A stretch of DNA of 64,000 nucleotides from Verrucomicrobiota bacterium. Lineage in GTDB: Bacteria > Verrucomicrobiota > Verrucomicrobiia > Opitutales > Opitutaceae. Under the pieces are notes generated by a model. The model saw nothing but the letters and a program-made list of their open reading frames with translations. It was not told where the DNA came from and ran no database searches. The stretch spans positions 501,191-565,190 of the forward strand of contig JACRQG010000011.1 in the NCBI GenBank assembly GCA_016222805.1, in the 5' to 3' direction. A program made the position numbers and the translations under genes. Positions 16,105-25,160 of the stretch are shown piece after piece (position 1 is the first letter of the stretch; each line of letters begins with the position of its first letter).

Positions 16105-17184
16105 CTAGTTCGAACCCGCTTTGGTCGTGCCGCCGTTCCGGCTTTCGACGAACTCACGGATGACAGCCATCCGGTCTCGCTGCCGCCGTTCCTGCTCGAT
16201 CTCATCGACCGTGCGGATCGCTTCATTGCGGCTCATCGCCTTGCGCATCTTGTTCAAAGCCAAGTACTCGAGCTGGCGGATACGCTCGCGCGTCACCCGA
16301 AAGCGCTTTCCTACCTCCTCCAGGGTCAATTCCTCCCGGCCTTCCAATCCGAACCGGAGTTTGATGATCTCCGCTTCGCGGGCGTCGAGGGAATTAACCA
16401 TCGCGCTCAGGTCGCTGTTCAGGTTCTTCTCGTGGAGGCCTTCGAAGGGACTTAGAGCGTTTTCGTCGCCCACAATCTCCCCAAACGTTGCCGAGTCGGA
16501 TTCATCCCCAACCGGGGCATCCAAGGAAGCCGGCCGGACACTCACGGATTTCAGATGCGCCACTTTGGAGGTGGGGATCTGCAATTCGATGGCCAACTCC
16601 TCATCCGTGGGTTCGCGCCCCAGCTGCTCAGTCAGGATCATCGCCGTCCGGCGCATCTTGGAAATCTTGTCCACGAGGTGGACCGGCAGTCGGATGGTTT
16701 TGCTCTGGTTGGCAAGGGCGCGCTTGATGGACTGCTTGATCCACCACGCTGCGTAGGTGGAGAGTTTGCCGCCCTTGCGGGGATCGAAGCGTTCCACAGC
16801 TTTCACCAACCCGATTTTGCCCTCGCTGATCAGTTCGAGGAGCGGAAGGCCGAAATCCTTGTAGTCCATCGCGATCTTCACCACCAGCCGAAGGTTCGCG
16901 GAGATCATATGGTCGCGGGCCGCCTTGTCTCCCCGGCGGATTCGCTTCGCCAAGGCAATCTCCTCCTCAATGGTCAGGAGGGGGGTCTTGGCGATTTCCT
17001 GCAGGTAAAGTTGGAGGTTGCTGCGTTCGCCGTGGGCGATGGGTTCGGAAGGCGCCGGCTCAGCCTTTTCCAGAAACGACGGTGGGGTATCGATGACCGC
17101 GGTTTCCAAGGTGGCGGTGGTTTCCGACGGGGCTGAATCATCCGAGCTGGCAAAGGTGCGGAGTGACTTGGATTTTGCAGGCAT
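16105..17184 (-). CDS. RpoD/SigA-like sigma-70 factor (group 1 or 2)
   Basis: A 359-aa RNA polymerase sigma factor. Region 1.2 starts at NLQLYLQEIAKTPLLT (~residue 55). Regions 2.1-2.4 contain NLRLVVKIAMDY, ELISEGKIGLVKAVERFDP and STYAAWWIKQSIKRALANQ followed by SKTIRLPVH. Region 3 has LGREPTDEELA, and region 4.2 has LTLEEVGKRFRVTRERIRQLE. There is no acidic region 1.1, only ~50 unstructured residues. Region 2.4 reads NQSKTIRLPVH, whereas primary factors usually have a form like DQARTIRIPVH. A group-2 (alternative, RpoS-like) role is therefore as likely as the housekeeping role, and I leave the symbol empty. A perfect inverted repeat lies upstream. Confidence 0.9.
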   Translation of the reverse strand: MPAKSKSLRTFASSDDSAPSETTATLETAVIDTPPSFLEKAEPAPSEPIAHGERSNLQLYLQEIAKTPLLTIEEEIALAKRIRRGDKAARDHMISANLRLVVKIAMDYKDFGLPLLELISEGKIGLVKAVERFDPRKGGKLSTYAAWWIKQSIKRALANQSKTIRLPVHLVDKISKMRRTAMILTEQLGREPTDEELAIELQIPTSKVAHLKSVSVRPASLDAPVGDESDSATFGEIVGDENALSPFEGLHEKNLNSDLSAMVNSLDAREAEIIKLRFGLEGREELTLEEVGKRFRVTRERIRQLEYLALNKMRKAMSRNEAIRTVDEIEQERRQRDRMAVIREFVESRNGGTTKAGSN

Positions 17185-17317
17185 GGGTGGGGACGTTGGA
17201 ACTTAGAGGAATCAGGAGAACACTTGTTCCCGAGAAGGAAGCGTAATTCGTACCAGTTCTTCATACGCGCCGGCACTGGGGAGGGATGCAGGCGCGCTCT
17301 TGCTGCGTGGGAAAGGA

Positions 17318-17337
17318 TGACACAAACGCGTGTGTCA
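17318..17337. promoter_or_regulatory. Inverted repeat TGACACA-N6-TGTGTCA upstream of the sigma factor gene
   Basis: A perfect 7-bp inverted repeat with 6-bp spacer is seen, with a further related half-site TGTGTGA at about 17349-17355. It is ~135-150 bp upstream of the sigma factor start and ~90 bp downstream of the trpE stop, both read on the minus strand. The geometry fits an operator for a dimeric regulator, but the binding protein is unknown and a role in RNA structure cannot be excluded. Confidence 0.4.
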
Positions 17338-17425
17338 GCGACCCTCAATGTGTGACAAGATTGTTACCCGCAGCGGGAGCGCCAGATCGAGGGGCAGACG
17401 TACCCCAGTTCCCGCGAGTCCAGCC

Positions 17426-18913
17426 TCAGAATTGCTCGGCCATCGCAACCGCTTTGAGCAGCGCCGAGGCCTTGCTGATGGTCTCCTGGTACTCCGAGGC
17501 CGGAACGGAATCGGCGACTACTCCGGCCCCCGCCTGGATATGGATCAGCCCGTTCTTCAACAACGCGGTACGCAACATGATGCAGGTGTCCATGTTCCCC
17601 TCGTAGCCTACATAGCCCAAGGCGCCGGCGTAGAAGCCGCGTTGGGAGGGTTCATGGTCCGCGATAATCTGCATGGCCCGGATCTTGGGCGCGCCGGTAA
17701 CAGTGCCGGCGGGAAACGTGGCCCGGAGCAGGTCGTAGGCGTTGTGGTTTGGCGCGATCCTCCCTTCCACTTGGGAAACGATGTGCATGACGTGGGAATA
17801 GCGTTCCACCGTCATCATCTCGGGCACCTGCACGCTCCCGTACTGGCACACCCGCCCGATGTCGTTTCGGGCAAGATCCACCAGCATCAGATGTTCGGCG
17901 CGCTCCTTCTCGTCGGCCAAGAGTTCCTTCTCGAGCGCCAGGTCCTCCGCATGGGAGGCCCCGCGGCGCCGCGTCCCGGCGATGGGTCGGATCTCGACCA
18001 ATCCATCGGTCAGCCGGACATGAACCTCGGGTGAGGCGCCCACGATGGAGAAGTCGCCGGCCTCGAGGATGAACATGTACGGCGATGGGTTGACCGTCCG
18101 CAGCGCGCGGTAGAGATCGAGAGCTGGACGGGAGAAGGGGCGGGAAAAGCGCTGCGAAGGGACGAACTGAATGATATCGCCCGAACGAATGAACTCCTTG
18201 CCCTCCGTCACCACGTTTTCGAACGCGGATTGCGAGAAGTTCCCCGGCGGCACGTTGACGGTGGGCACATCGACGAGTGGGGCTGGGGCGAGGGTGCTCG
18301 GATGCCGCAGCAGGTCGTGGAGCATCTCCAACTCAGCCACCGCCTCTTGATAGGCTTTGTCCGCGTCCGTCGGTTGCCGTACGTGCGCGTTGACGCAAAG
18401 GCGGAGAGTCTGTTTCGCGCGGTCGAAGACCAGCAGCGAATCGGACAGCATGAAATAGAGCAGCGGCAGTCCGAGTTCGTCCTGCGAGGGCGACGGGACC
18501 GTGGGCTCGATCCGGCTCACGTACTCGTAACCCACAAACCCTACGGCTCCGCCGGTGAACCGCGGCATCCCGGGAAGGAGAACGGGCCTGAAGCCGCGCA
18601 TTTCCTCTTCAATAAGCGTCAGCGGGTCCGGCGGTGTCGGCAGGCGGGTGGCGGGTTGGCCGGGAACCCGGATTTCCGACTCGACCGGGCCGCAGACAAA
18701 GACCTTGCGCGGACGACAACCGATGAAGCTGTAGCGGGAGAGGTTCTCTCCGCCCTCGACCGATTCGAGGAGGAAGGACGGTCCGGCCGTCTTGAGCTTG
18801 GCGTACGCCGACACCGGGGTTTCGAAGTCCGCCATCAAGTCCGCGTACACCGGAATCACGTTTCCCTCGTGAGCGAGGCGGGCGAAGACTTCGCGGGTCG
18901 GCTGGATGTTCAT
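17426..18913 (-). CDS. trpE: Anthranilate synthase component I
   Basis: TrpE converts chorismate to anthranilate, the first step of tryptophan synthesis, using ammonia supplied by TrpG. The product is 495 aa, as usual. The N-terminal domain has FLLESVEGGENLSRYSFIG, the tryptophan feedback-binding region, with the key LLES segment. The chorismate-binding domain (~230-490) has IQFVPSQRF, VRTVNPSPYMF, EIRPIAGTRRRG, LVDLARNDIG and GTVTGAPKIRAMQII. All other trp genes are absent from the window, including trpG, so the pathway is dispersed. Close relatives such as PabB are less likely because the LLES regulatory motif is present. Confidence 0.94.
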   Translation of the reverse strand: MNIQPTREVFARLAHEGNVIPVYADLMADFETPVSAYAKLKTAGPSFLLESVEGGENLSRYSFIGCRPRKVFVCGPVESEIRVPGQPATRLPTPPDPLTLIEEEMRGFRPVLLPGMPRFTGGAVGFVGYEYVSRIEPTVPSPSQDELGLPLLYFMLSDSLLVFDRAKQTLRLCVNAHVRQPTDADKAYQEAVAELEMLHDLLRHPSTLAPAPLVDVPTVNVPPGNFSQSAFENVVTEGKEFIRSGDIIQFVPSQRFSRPFSRPALDLYRALRTVNPSPYMFILEAGDFSIVGASPEVHVRLTDGLVEIRPIAGTRRRGASHAEDLALEKELLADEKERAEHLMLVDLARNDIGRVCQYGSVQVPEMMTVERYSHVMHIVSQVEGRIAPNHNAYDLLRATFPAGTVTGAPKIRAMQIIADHEPSQRGFYAGALGYVGYEGNMDTCIMLRTALLKNGLIHIQAGAGVVADSVPASEYQETISKASALLKAVAMAEQF

Positions 18914-19028
18914 GGAGGCGAGCGTGGGTTAATGCGTCGCGCGGGACCGGCCGGCAAGGCGAATGAGCCTCCATGCCGATCCGGCGACGCGCTGGGACTT
19001 CCGGTACAGTTCGGGTTCCAGCGCCCGG

Positions 19029-20507
19029 CTATTGCTTGCGGGTCGCTGCCCGTCCGCTCGGCTTGGCGGGGTCGTAGGCGGGGTTGGCCGTGGGAAACCT
19101 CGCCCCAACCTCCTTTTGCCACGCGTGCAGGTCGGCGCGCAGGCTCGCGGTCCGTCGGGGCTCTCGAGCGGAAAGGTCGCTCTGTTCGCCGGGGTCGGCG
19201 GCAAGATGGAAAAGTTCGACCCGGTTGTCTTCGAGCCACTCGATGAGTTTCCACTCGCCGCGGCGAATAGCCGCTGCGGGGGCGCCTCCCTGGTTTCCGT
19301 AGTGGGGATAGTGCCAGTAGAGGGCTCGTTCGGGCATCGGCTTGCCCTTCAGCAGACCGACCAGGCTCTTCCCATCGAGCACCTGACCCGGCGCGGGTTG
19401 GGCGCCGGCGGCCTCCAGAAAGGTCGGGAAGAAGTCCGGGCTGCTGACCGGGGTCGTGATCACGGAACCGGGCGCGGTGACCCCGGGCCAGCGCACGATC
19501 AGCGGTTCGCGGATGCCGCCTTCGTACATCCATCCCTTACCGGCGCGGAAGGGGAGATTGGAGGTCGGCCAGCCTTCGCTGGTGGAAAGCCCGCCGTTGT
19601 CGCTGGTGAAAAGGACGAGGGTGCGTTCGCGGAGTTCGAGGCGGTCCAAGGCGGAGAGAACCTTGCCTACGGCAAGGTCCATCGCCTCGACCATCCCGGC
19701 GTAGACGGCGTGTTCCTGAACGAGCCGGACATCCCGCTCGTGCTCCCGCCCCCAACGGGCCTCCAGGCCCAGACGGCGGCGCTTGGCTTCGTATTTCAAC
19801 CGCAAATCCTCCCGGGCCATCAGGGGCGTGTGCACCGAGTAGAACGGGAAATAGACCAGGAATGGCCGGTCGCGATTGGCCTCGATGAACCGAATGGCCT
19901 CCGAGGCGAGTCGGTCGGGGAGATGCTCGCCCGGGGGGCCGTCAGGCAGGCGCGGATTTTCGTACGGGGAAAAGTACCGCTTTCCGCCATAGGGACCGCC
20001 GCGATCGGTGCCTCCCTTGTTCACATCGAAGCCCTGGTTTTCGGGCCAGTAGCCCTCGGGACCGAGATGCCACTTTCCCGCGAAAAATGTGGCGTAACCC
20101 ACCCCCTTGAGGGCCTTGGCAATCGTGGGCGCTTCGAGCGAAAGGCGGTCCGTGTAGGTGGCCGGAAGTGACTTCGTATTGCGTTTCCACTCGGCCGCGG
20201 TGCGAGGGGCGCCGATGTAGTCGGTGATGCCCGTGCGCTGCGGCCACTGTCCGGTCAGGATGCTGGCGCGGGTGGGGGAGCAAACCGGACACGCGGCGTA
20301 CGCATCCGTGAAACGCGCGCCGTCGCGGGCCAGTTGATCGAGATACGGAGTCTCATAGAAAGTGCTCCCGTAGGCTCCCAAGTCCCGCTGTCCGAGATCA
20401 TCGGCGATGAAGAAAACGATCGGAGGGGGGCGCGTTGAAGCGGTCGAAGGGGCGGCGGCAGTCGCGATGGCCGCGAGGCAGGCCCAGAGGCAGAATCGGA
20501 GGATCAT
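19029..20507 (-). CDS. Secreted arylsulfatase-type sulfatase (1)
   Basis: A 492-aa exported sulfatase, with a signal peptide (MILRFCLWACLAAIATAAA) and the alkaline-phosphatase-like fold. Metal ligand motif FFIADDLGQRDLG is near residue 32. The active-site signature CSPTRASILTG gives Cys76 as the formylglycine precursor. FAGKWHLG and LFTSDNGG provide further conserved residues. It should hydrolyse sulfate esters, probably on polysaccharides, in the periplasm or outside. No formylglycine-generating enzyme lies in the window. A second sulfatase is encoded 51 bp upstream on the same strand, so both are probably one transcript. Substrate cannot be told from the sequence; the S1 family assignment is by motif. 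Confidence 0.92.
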   Translation of the reverse strand: MILRFCLWACLAAIATAAAPSTASTRPPPIVFFIADDLGQRDLGAYGSTFYETPYLDQLARDGARFTDAYAACPVCSPTRASILTGQWPQRTGITDYIGAPRTAAEWKRNTKSLPATYTDRLSLEAPTIAKALKGVGYATFFAGKWHLGPEGYWPENQGFDVNKGGTDRGGPYGGKRYFSPYENPRLPDGPPGEHLPDRLASEAIRFIEANRDRPFLVYFPFYSVHTPLMAREDLRLKYEAKRRRLGLEARWGREHERDVRLVQEHAVYAGMVEAMDLAVGKVLSALDRLELRERTLVLFTSDNGGLSTSEGWPTSNLPFRAGKGWMYEGGIREPLIVRWPGVTAPGSVITTPVSSPDFFPTFLEAAGAQPAPGQVLDGKSLVGLLKGKPMPERALYWHYPHYGNQGGAPAAAIRRGEWKLIEWLEDNRVELFHLAADPGEQSDLSAREPRRTASLRADLHAWQKEVGARFPTANPAYDPAKPSGRAATRKQ

Positions 20508-20558
20508 GACATGAGATAGGGGACGGGAAGACGGAGACGCGGAGGCGAGACCGTCCGT

Positions 20559-22031
20559 TCAATAGTCTGCTCCGCTCAGGCTGCGCTCAACCGAGCGTTG
20601 CCATGCGTGCAACTGCTCCGTCATGCGGCGGACCACCTCCGGGTGGGCTTCGGCGATGTTGTGCTGCTCCTTCGGGTCGGCGAGCAGATCAAACAACTCC
20701 ACTCCGCCCGCCGCCGCCCGCTTCCGCGCCTTGGCGGCGGGACGGGGGACCTCGGTGAGGACCAACTTGTACCGGTTGTCCGTCCAGGCGGCATCGCCAC
20801 TGAAGTCGGAGACCTTGGCCGTCGGGTGCTTGAAGTTGAGGAAATCGATGGCCGGGTTGCGCGTGGTGGGAGTCGTGCCGCGGGCAAGTTCGCCGTCGAT
20901 CCAGCGCCCGTTCGAGCGTTCTGCCTGCGCGTTGTACCGCCAGAACCCAATGGGGGCGGGGCGCGCGGTCATGGTGCCATCGATGATGAGGGGCCGGAGG
21001 CTGATGCCGTCGAGGGGACGTTCCGGCCGGGGCGAGGACAGGCCCAGCACGTCGAGAATCGTGGGAAAGATGTCCGAGGTTACGCATGGGACAGCAGTGA
21101 CACGCCCCTGGCGAATCACGGCGGGCCACTCGATGATTCCCGGCACCCGGAGGCCACCTTCATACACCTCGCCCTTGGCGCCACGCCAGTCACCGTCGAA
21201 CGACAGGCCCTTGTGTTCGCGCGGGAGGCCGTTGTCCGAGTTGTACCAGAGCAGCGTGTCCTCCGCGACCCCGAGGGTCCGCAGCGCCGTGCGAAAACGC
21301 CCGAGGGCCCGGTCCATCGCGGTGATTTCGGCAAAGCGGCGACGCAATTCCTCGTTGGGCACGCTGGCGTATCGGTCGACATCGGACGCCAGGCCGGAAT
21401 AAGGTCCGTGCGGAGACCCGAACCAGAGCACGAGGAAAAAGGGACGGCCTTCCTTGTGAACCTTGCGCAGAAACTCCTCCGCGGCGGCGGCGACGATCTC
21501 GGAGCCTTCACCGCGGTGGATCTCCGGCGGCTCGCCGTTGCGGCTGAGCGGCGGGTTCATCTCGAAAAAATTGTCGTGTGAAAGGTACTCGTCGAATCCC
21601 AGGCGCGCGGGGTTCACCGGAGAGTCCTTCTTCACGGCGCCGAGATGCCACTTGCCAAAGTGGCCGGTGCGATAGCCGGCACGCTGGAGGACCTGGGCGA
21701 GGGTGATCTCCTCCGGCCGCGTGGAGTAGTTGGGCGCAAACGCGCCGGAGCGGTTGGCGTGGCGCCCCGTCATGACGCTCGCCCGGGTGGGACTGCACAC
21801 CGGTGAGGCGGCATAGAAGCGATCCAGGCGAAGTCCGGAACGCGCCATCGCATCGAGCACCGGAGTCTGCACATGGGGATGACCGTTGTAGCCGGTCTCA
21901 CCCCAGGACTGATCGTCCGCCATGACCAGGACCACGTTGGGACGCGTCACGGACGCAGCGGAAACAAAACTGCCGATGAACCAGAGGGCGGCGACGAAGG
22001 CGGCGGCCGGCAGAAGCGGTAGACGGGGCAT
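20559..22031 (-). CDS. Secreted arylsulfatase-type sulfatase (2)
   Basis: A 490-aa exported sulfatase from ATG 22031, chosen because it starts at a good signal peptide (MPRLPLLPAAAFVAALWFIG). It shows VVLVMADDQSWGETGY, the signature CSPTRASVMTGRH with Cys79 as formylglycine precursor, TGHFGKWHLGA, and LLWYNSDNG. It is similar in layout but not a close copy of the following sulfatase, so the pair probably acts on different positions of a sulfated glycan. The C-terminal part (LFDLLADPKEQHNIAEAHPE) is the typical sulfatase tail. It is likely the first gene of the pair. Confidence 0.92.
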   Translation of the reverse strand: MPRLPLLPAAAFVAALWFIGSFVSAASVTRPNVVLVMADDQSWGETGYNGHPHVQTPVLDAMARSGLRLDRFYAASPVCSPTRASVMTGRHANRSGAFAPNYSTRPEEITLAQVLQRAGYRTGHFGKWHLGAVKKDSPVNPARLGFDEYLSHDNFFEMNPPLSRNGEPPEIHRGEGSEIVAAAAEEFLRKVHKEGRPFFLVLWFGSPHGPYSGLASDVDRYASVPNEELRRRFAEITAMDRALGRFRTALRTLGVAEDTLLWYNSDNGLPREHKGLSFDGDWRGAKGEVYEGGLRVPGIIEWPAVIRQGRVTAVPCVTSDIFPTILDVLGLSSPRPERPLDGISLRPLIIDGTMTARPAPIGFWRYNAQAERSNGRWIDGELARGTTPTTRNPAIDFLNFKHPTAKVSDFSGDAAWTDNRYKLVLTEVPRPAAKARKRAAAGGVELFDLLADPKEQHNIAEAHPEVVRRMTEQLHAWQRSVERSLSGADY

Positions 22032-22153
22032 GGCGGGGCGGTGGGCCCCATCGTCGCGGGGAGGCGGGCGGCGGTGCAAGCCCGCTTCGCGATTGGCGCG
22101 CCAGGAAGTTCGGGAGCCCTCCCGGCGCTGCAGTCACGCTCGGGAGCGGGAGG

Positions 22154-24007
22154 TTATTCCACGGTCACCGACTTGGCGAGATTGCGCGGCTTGTCGACGT
22201 CGCAGCCGCGCTCGACCGCCATGTAGTATGCCAGGAGTTGGACCGGAATGGTGGCGACGATCGGAAGGACTGCTTCGTGGCACTCGGGGATGGGAATCAC
22301 CTCGTCGGCGAGACCGTCGGGAAGTTCGGCTCCTTCGGTGGCGATGGCGATGATCGGTCCCTGGCGCGCCTTGATCTCCTGCATCGAGGATACCACTTTG
22401 TTGAACATCTCGCCCTTGATGGCGAAAAAGACCGACGGGCAGCGCTCGCTGACGAGGGCGATGGGACCATGCTTCATCTCAGCGGCTGGGTAGCCCTCGG
22501 CATGGAGGTACGAAATCTCCTTGAGTTTCAGTGCACCCTCGAGGGCGATCGGGTAGAGGGAGAGACGACCCAGGAACAGCATGTCGGTGTACCGGGCAAA
22601 GCGCCGGGCTATCTCGTGGACCCGCGGCGCCTGCTGCAGCGTGCGGCGCACCAGATCCGGCGCGCCCTTCAGCGCGGCGACATACTGCGCGCCGTCACTG
22701 AAACTCATGTCGCGCATGCGGCCGATGTAGAGCGCGAGCATCGCGCCAATCAGCAACTGCGAAGTGAACGCCTTCGTGGACGCGACGCCGACCTCGGGAC
22801 CGGCGTGCTGGTAAATCCCGCCGTCGGCTTCGCGGGCGATGGTCGACCCCACCACGTTGGAGACGGCGAGGACGCGGTAACCCTTGCGCTTGGCTTCGCG
22901 CATGGCGGCGAGGGTGTCGATGGTCTCCCCCGACTGGCTCATGACGAAGAAGAGGCAGTTGCGGTGCAGGGGGGAGTTGCGGTACCGGAACTCGGAGGCG
23001 TAGTCGCACTCGACCGGGACGCGGGCGAAGCGCTCGATCAAGTGCTCCGTCACCATGCAGGCATGGAGCGCGGTGCCACAGGAGCAGAACATGAAGCGTT
23101 CAATCGTGCGAAACTCCGCCGCGGAGATGTTGAGGCCGCCAAACTGCGCCGTGCTTCCGTCCTCGGAGAACCGGCCGCGCATCGCGTTTTCCAGCGCCAC
23201 CGGCTGTTCGAAGATCTCCTTCTCCATGAAATGGGCATGCTGGCCCAGTTCGGCGTCGGAGATGGACCAGGTGACCTTGTCGATGACGGGCTCGACGGTG
23301 TCCGAGGCCTGGGTCGTGATGGCAAAGGTGCTGGGAGTGAGGTGGGCGATCTCGCCGTCCTTCAGATAGACCACGGTCTGCGTGCGACTGACGATCGCCG
23401 CCACGTCGCTGGCCACCAGGCTTTCCCCGTCGCCTAACCCGAGGATGAGGGGCGAGCCCTTGCGGGCGGTCACCAGTTCCCCGGGCGTGTCAAGGGCCAT
23501 GACCACGATGCCATAGGTGCCCTCGGCATGACGGAGCGCCTTGCGGACCGCTTCGACGAAGCGGCTCTCCCCGGAAGGTGGAATCGGTTCCTTGGCGTAG
23601 TGGTACGCGATGAGGTTGCAAAGCACCTCGGTGTCGGTCTCGGAGCGAAAGGAATACCCCTTTTCGAGCAGGAACCGCTTCAGTTTCGCGTAGTTCTCGA
23701 TCACTCCGTTGTGGATCAAGGCGATGACGCCGTCGCTGCTCAGGTGCGGATGCGCGTTGGCGTCCGTGACTCCGCCGTGGGTGGCCCACCGCGTGTGGCC
23801 GATGCCAAAGGTGCCGTGGAACGACTGCTGCGCCACCTCCTGCTCGAGGTTGGCGACGCGCCCGGTCTTCTTGGCGACGTGGAAGCGGCCGCCCTGCTGG
23901 ATCGCGACCCCGGCGGAATCGTAGCCACGGTACTCCAGTCGCTTGAGCCCCTCGAGGATGAGAGGGGCCGCCTTCTGTTTTCCGACGTATCCGACGATGC
24001 CGCACAT
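22154..24007 (-). CDS. glmS: Glutamine-fructose-6-phosphate aminotransferase
   Basis: GlmS makes glucosamine-6-phosphate from fructose-6-phosphate and glutamine, the entry step to UDP-GlcNAc for peptidoglycan and lipid A. The product is 617 aa from ATG 24007, which gives the N-terminal CGIVGYVG with the nucleophilic Cys1 after Met removal. The Ntn glutaminase domain covers ~1-240 (LEYRGYDSAGVAI, GIGHTRWATHG). Two SIS domains follow (FVMSQSGETIDTLAA; GRLSLYPIALEGALKLKEIS). The standard C-terminus DKPRNLAKSVTVE is present. No glmS ribozyme was recognised in the short upstream region. A putative GlcNAc catabolic operon lies ~10 kb away. Confidence 0.96.
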   Translation of the reverse strand: MCGIVGYVGKQKAAPLILEGLKRLEYRGYDSAGVAIQQGGRFHVAKKTGRVANLEQEVAQQSFHGTFGIGHTRWATHGGVTDANAHPHLSSDGVIALIHNGVIENYAKLKRFLLEKGYSFRSETDTEVLCNLIAYHYAKEPIPPSGESRFVEAVRKALRHAEGTYGIVVMALDTPGELVTARKGSPLILGLGDGESLVASDVAAIVSRTQTVVYLKDGEIAHLTPSTFAITTQASDTVEPVIDKVTWSISDAELGQHAHFMEKEIFEQPVALENAMRGRFSEDGSTAQFGGLNISAAEFRTIERFMFCSCGTALHACMVTEHLIERFARVPVECDYASEFRYRNSPLHRNCLFFVMSQSGETIDTLAAMREAKRKGYRVLAVSNVVGSTIAREADGGIYQHAGPEVGVASTKAFTSQLLIGAMLALYIGRMRDMSFSDGAQYVAALKGAPDLVRRTLQQAPRVHEIARRFARYTDMLFLGRLSLYPIALEGALKLKEISYLHAEGYPAAEMKHGPIALVSERCPSVFFAIKGEMFNKVVSSMQEIKARQGPIIAIATEGAELPDGLADEVIPIPECHEAVLPIVATIPVQLLAYYMAVERGCDVDKPRNLAKSVTVE

Positions 24008-24135
24008 GGTGGGTGGTGGGTTGAAAGGGAGGGTAAGACGGTGAGACGCTGGTGGCGCCGGGCGATGAAGCAAGGCCCGCGCCGTTCATGGAACTACTTA
24101 GGCCACCGTCCGCAGGAACCGCGGCGGGGGCGGTG

Positions 24136-25071
24136 TCAGCGGGCGTGGATCAACTCGCGCAGCCCCTCCGCGACCGGAACGCGAGGCGCGAAGCCGAGGG
24201 CCGCGAGGGCTTCGTCGGCGCTACCGCGGGAATGGAGGATGTCGCCGGATCGCGCGGGGCCGTGGACAGGAGCGGCGGCGGCGGGAAACTCCGCTTGAAA
24301 GACACGGAGAACGTCGAGGAGGGAGGTCGCGTGTCCGGTGCAGATGTTCGCGACGCCGGAGCGAAGTCCCGGCGCGGTGGCGGCGAGGACATTGGCTCGC
24401 GCCACGTCGTGCACCGAAATGAAGTCCCGGGTCTGGCAGCCGTCCCCATGGATCGTGACCGCGTTTCCTTCCCGGAAACGGCGGGCAAAGATGGAGATCA
24501 CCCCGGAGTAGGGCGAAGCGGGATCCTGGCGGGGGCCGAAAACATTGAAGTAACGCTGGCAGCGGACCGTGATGCCATAGGTCGCCCCATGCCCCAGCAA
24601 CAGAACCTCACTCGCCAACTTGGCGGCCCCGTACGGGCTGATCGGGGCCTTGGGGGCGTCCTCCCGAATGGGCTGGGTGGGGGCATCGCCGTAGATTGCG
24701 GCCGAGGAGGCGAACACGAGACGCGGCACGCGGTGCATCCGGGCGGCCTCCGCCACCAGGTGCGTCGCGTGCACGTTCAGCCGGAAGTTGAGGTCCGGAT
24801 CCTGGATGCTCTCCTGTACGCTCACGAGGGCGGCGAGGTGGATCAGGGCATCAGGCCGGGCAGTGCCCACCAGCGACGACAGGACCCCGGGAGCGGCGAT
24901 GTCGGCCTCGTGAAAAGCAAAACGCGGCGAAGTCGTGGCGGCGGTGAGATTCTCGCGGCGGCCCGTGCGGAAGTTGTCGACTCCGGTCACCGTGTGGCCG
25001 GCGTGCAACAACTGATCGACGGTGTGACTGCCGATGAAGCCGGCGGCGCCGGTGACGAGGAGGTGGGCCAT
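24136..25071 (-). CDS. NAD-dependent epimerase/dehydratase, UDP-glucose 4-epimerase-like
   Basis: A 311-aa extended short-chain dehydrogenase from ATG 25071. It has the nucleotide-binding motif TGAAGFIGSH (residues ~7-16), VDNFRTGRRENL, HLAALVSV, the catalytic SSAAIYGD and Y-x-x-x-K in PYGAAKLASE, and CQRYFNVFGPRQDP. This pattern fits UDP-hexose 4-epimerases (GalE/WbpP/WbgU type) acting on UDP-glucose, UDP-GlcNAc or uronic acids. The precise substrate cannot be set from motifs. It is divergent from glgC with 89 bp between starts. It lies 128 bp upstream of glmS on the same strand, which may point to UDP-amino-sugar metabolism. Confidence 0.88.
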   Translation of the reverse strand: MAHLLVTGAAGFIGSHTVDQLLHAGHTVTGVDNFRTGRRENLTAATTSPRFAFHEADIAAPGVLSSLVGTARPDALIHLAALVSVQESIQDPDLNFRLNVHATHLVAEAARMHRVPRLVFASSAAIYGDAPTQPIREDAPKAPISPYGAAKLASEVLLLGHGATYGITVRCQRYFNVFGPRQDPASPYSGVISIFARRFREGNAVTIHGDGCQTRDFISVHDVARANVLAATAPGLRSGVANICTGHATSLLDVLRVFQAEFPAAAAPVHGPARSGDILHSRGSADEALAALGFAPRVPVAEGLRELIHAR

Positions 25072-25160
25072 GGTGACGGAAACAGGAATGTGCTGGCGGA
25101 AATTGGGCCGCGCGTAATCATCTCGCAAGGCCGTAGCCGAAATCTCCTTCCTTCTTGCAC

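Noticed and set aside
22154-24007. A glmS ribozyme upstream of glmS
   Set aside because: The 128 bp upstream show no recognisable ribozyme core, and such elements are mainly known from Firmicutes.
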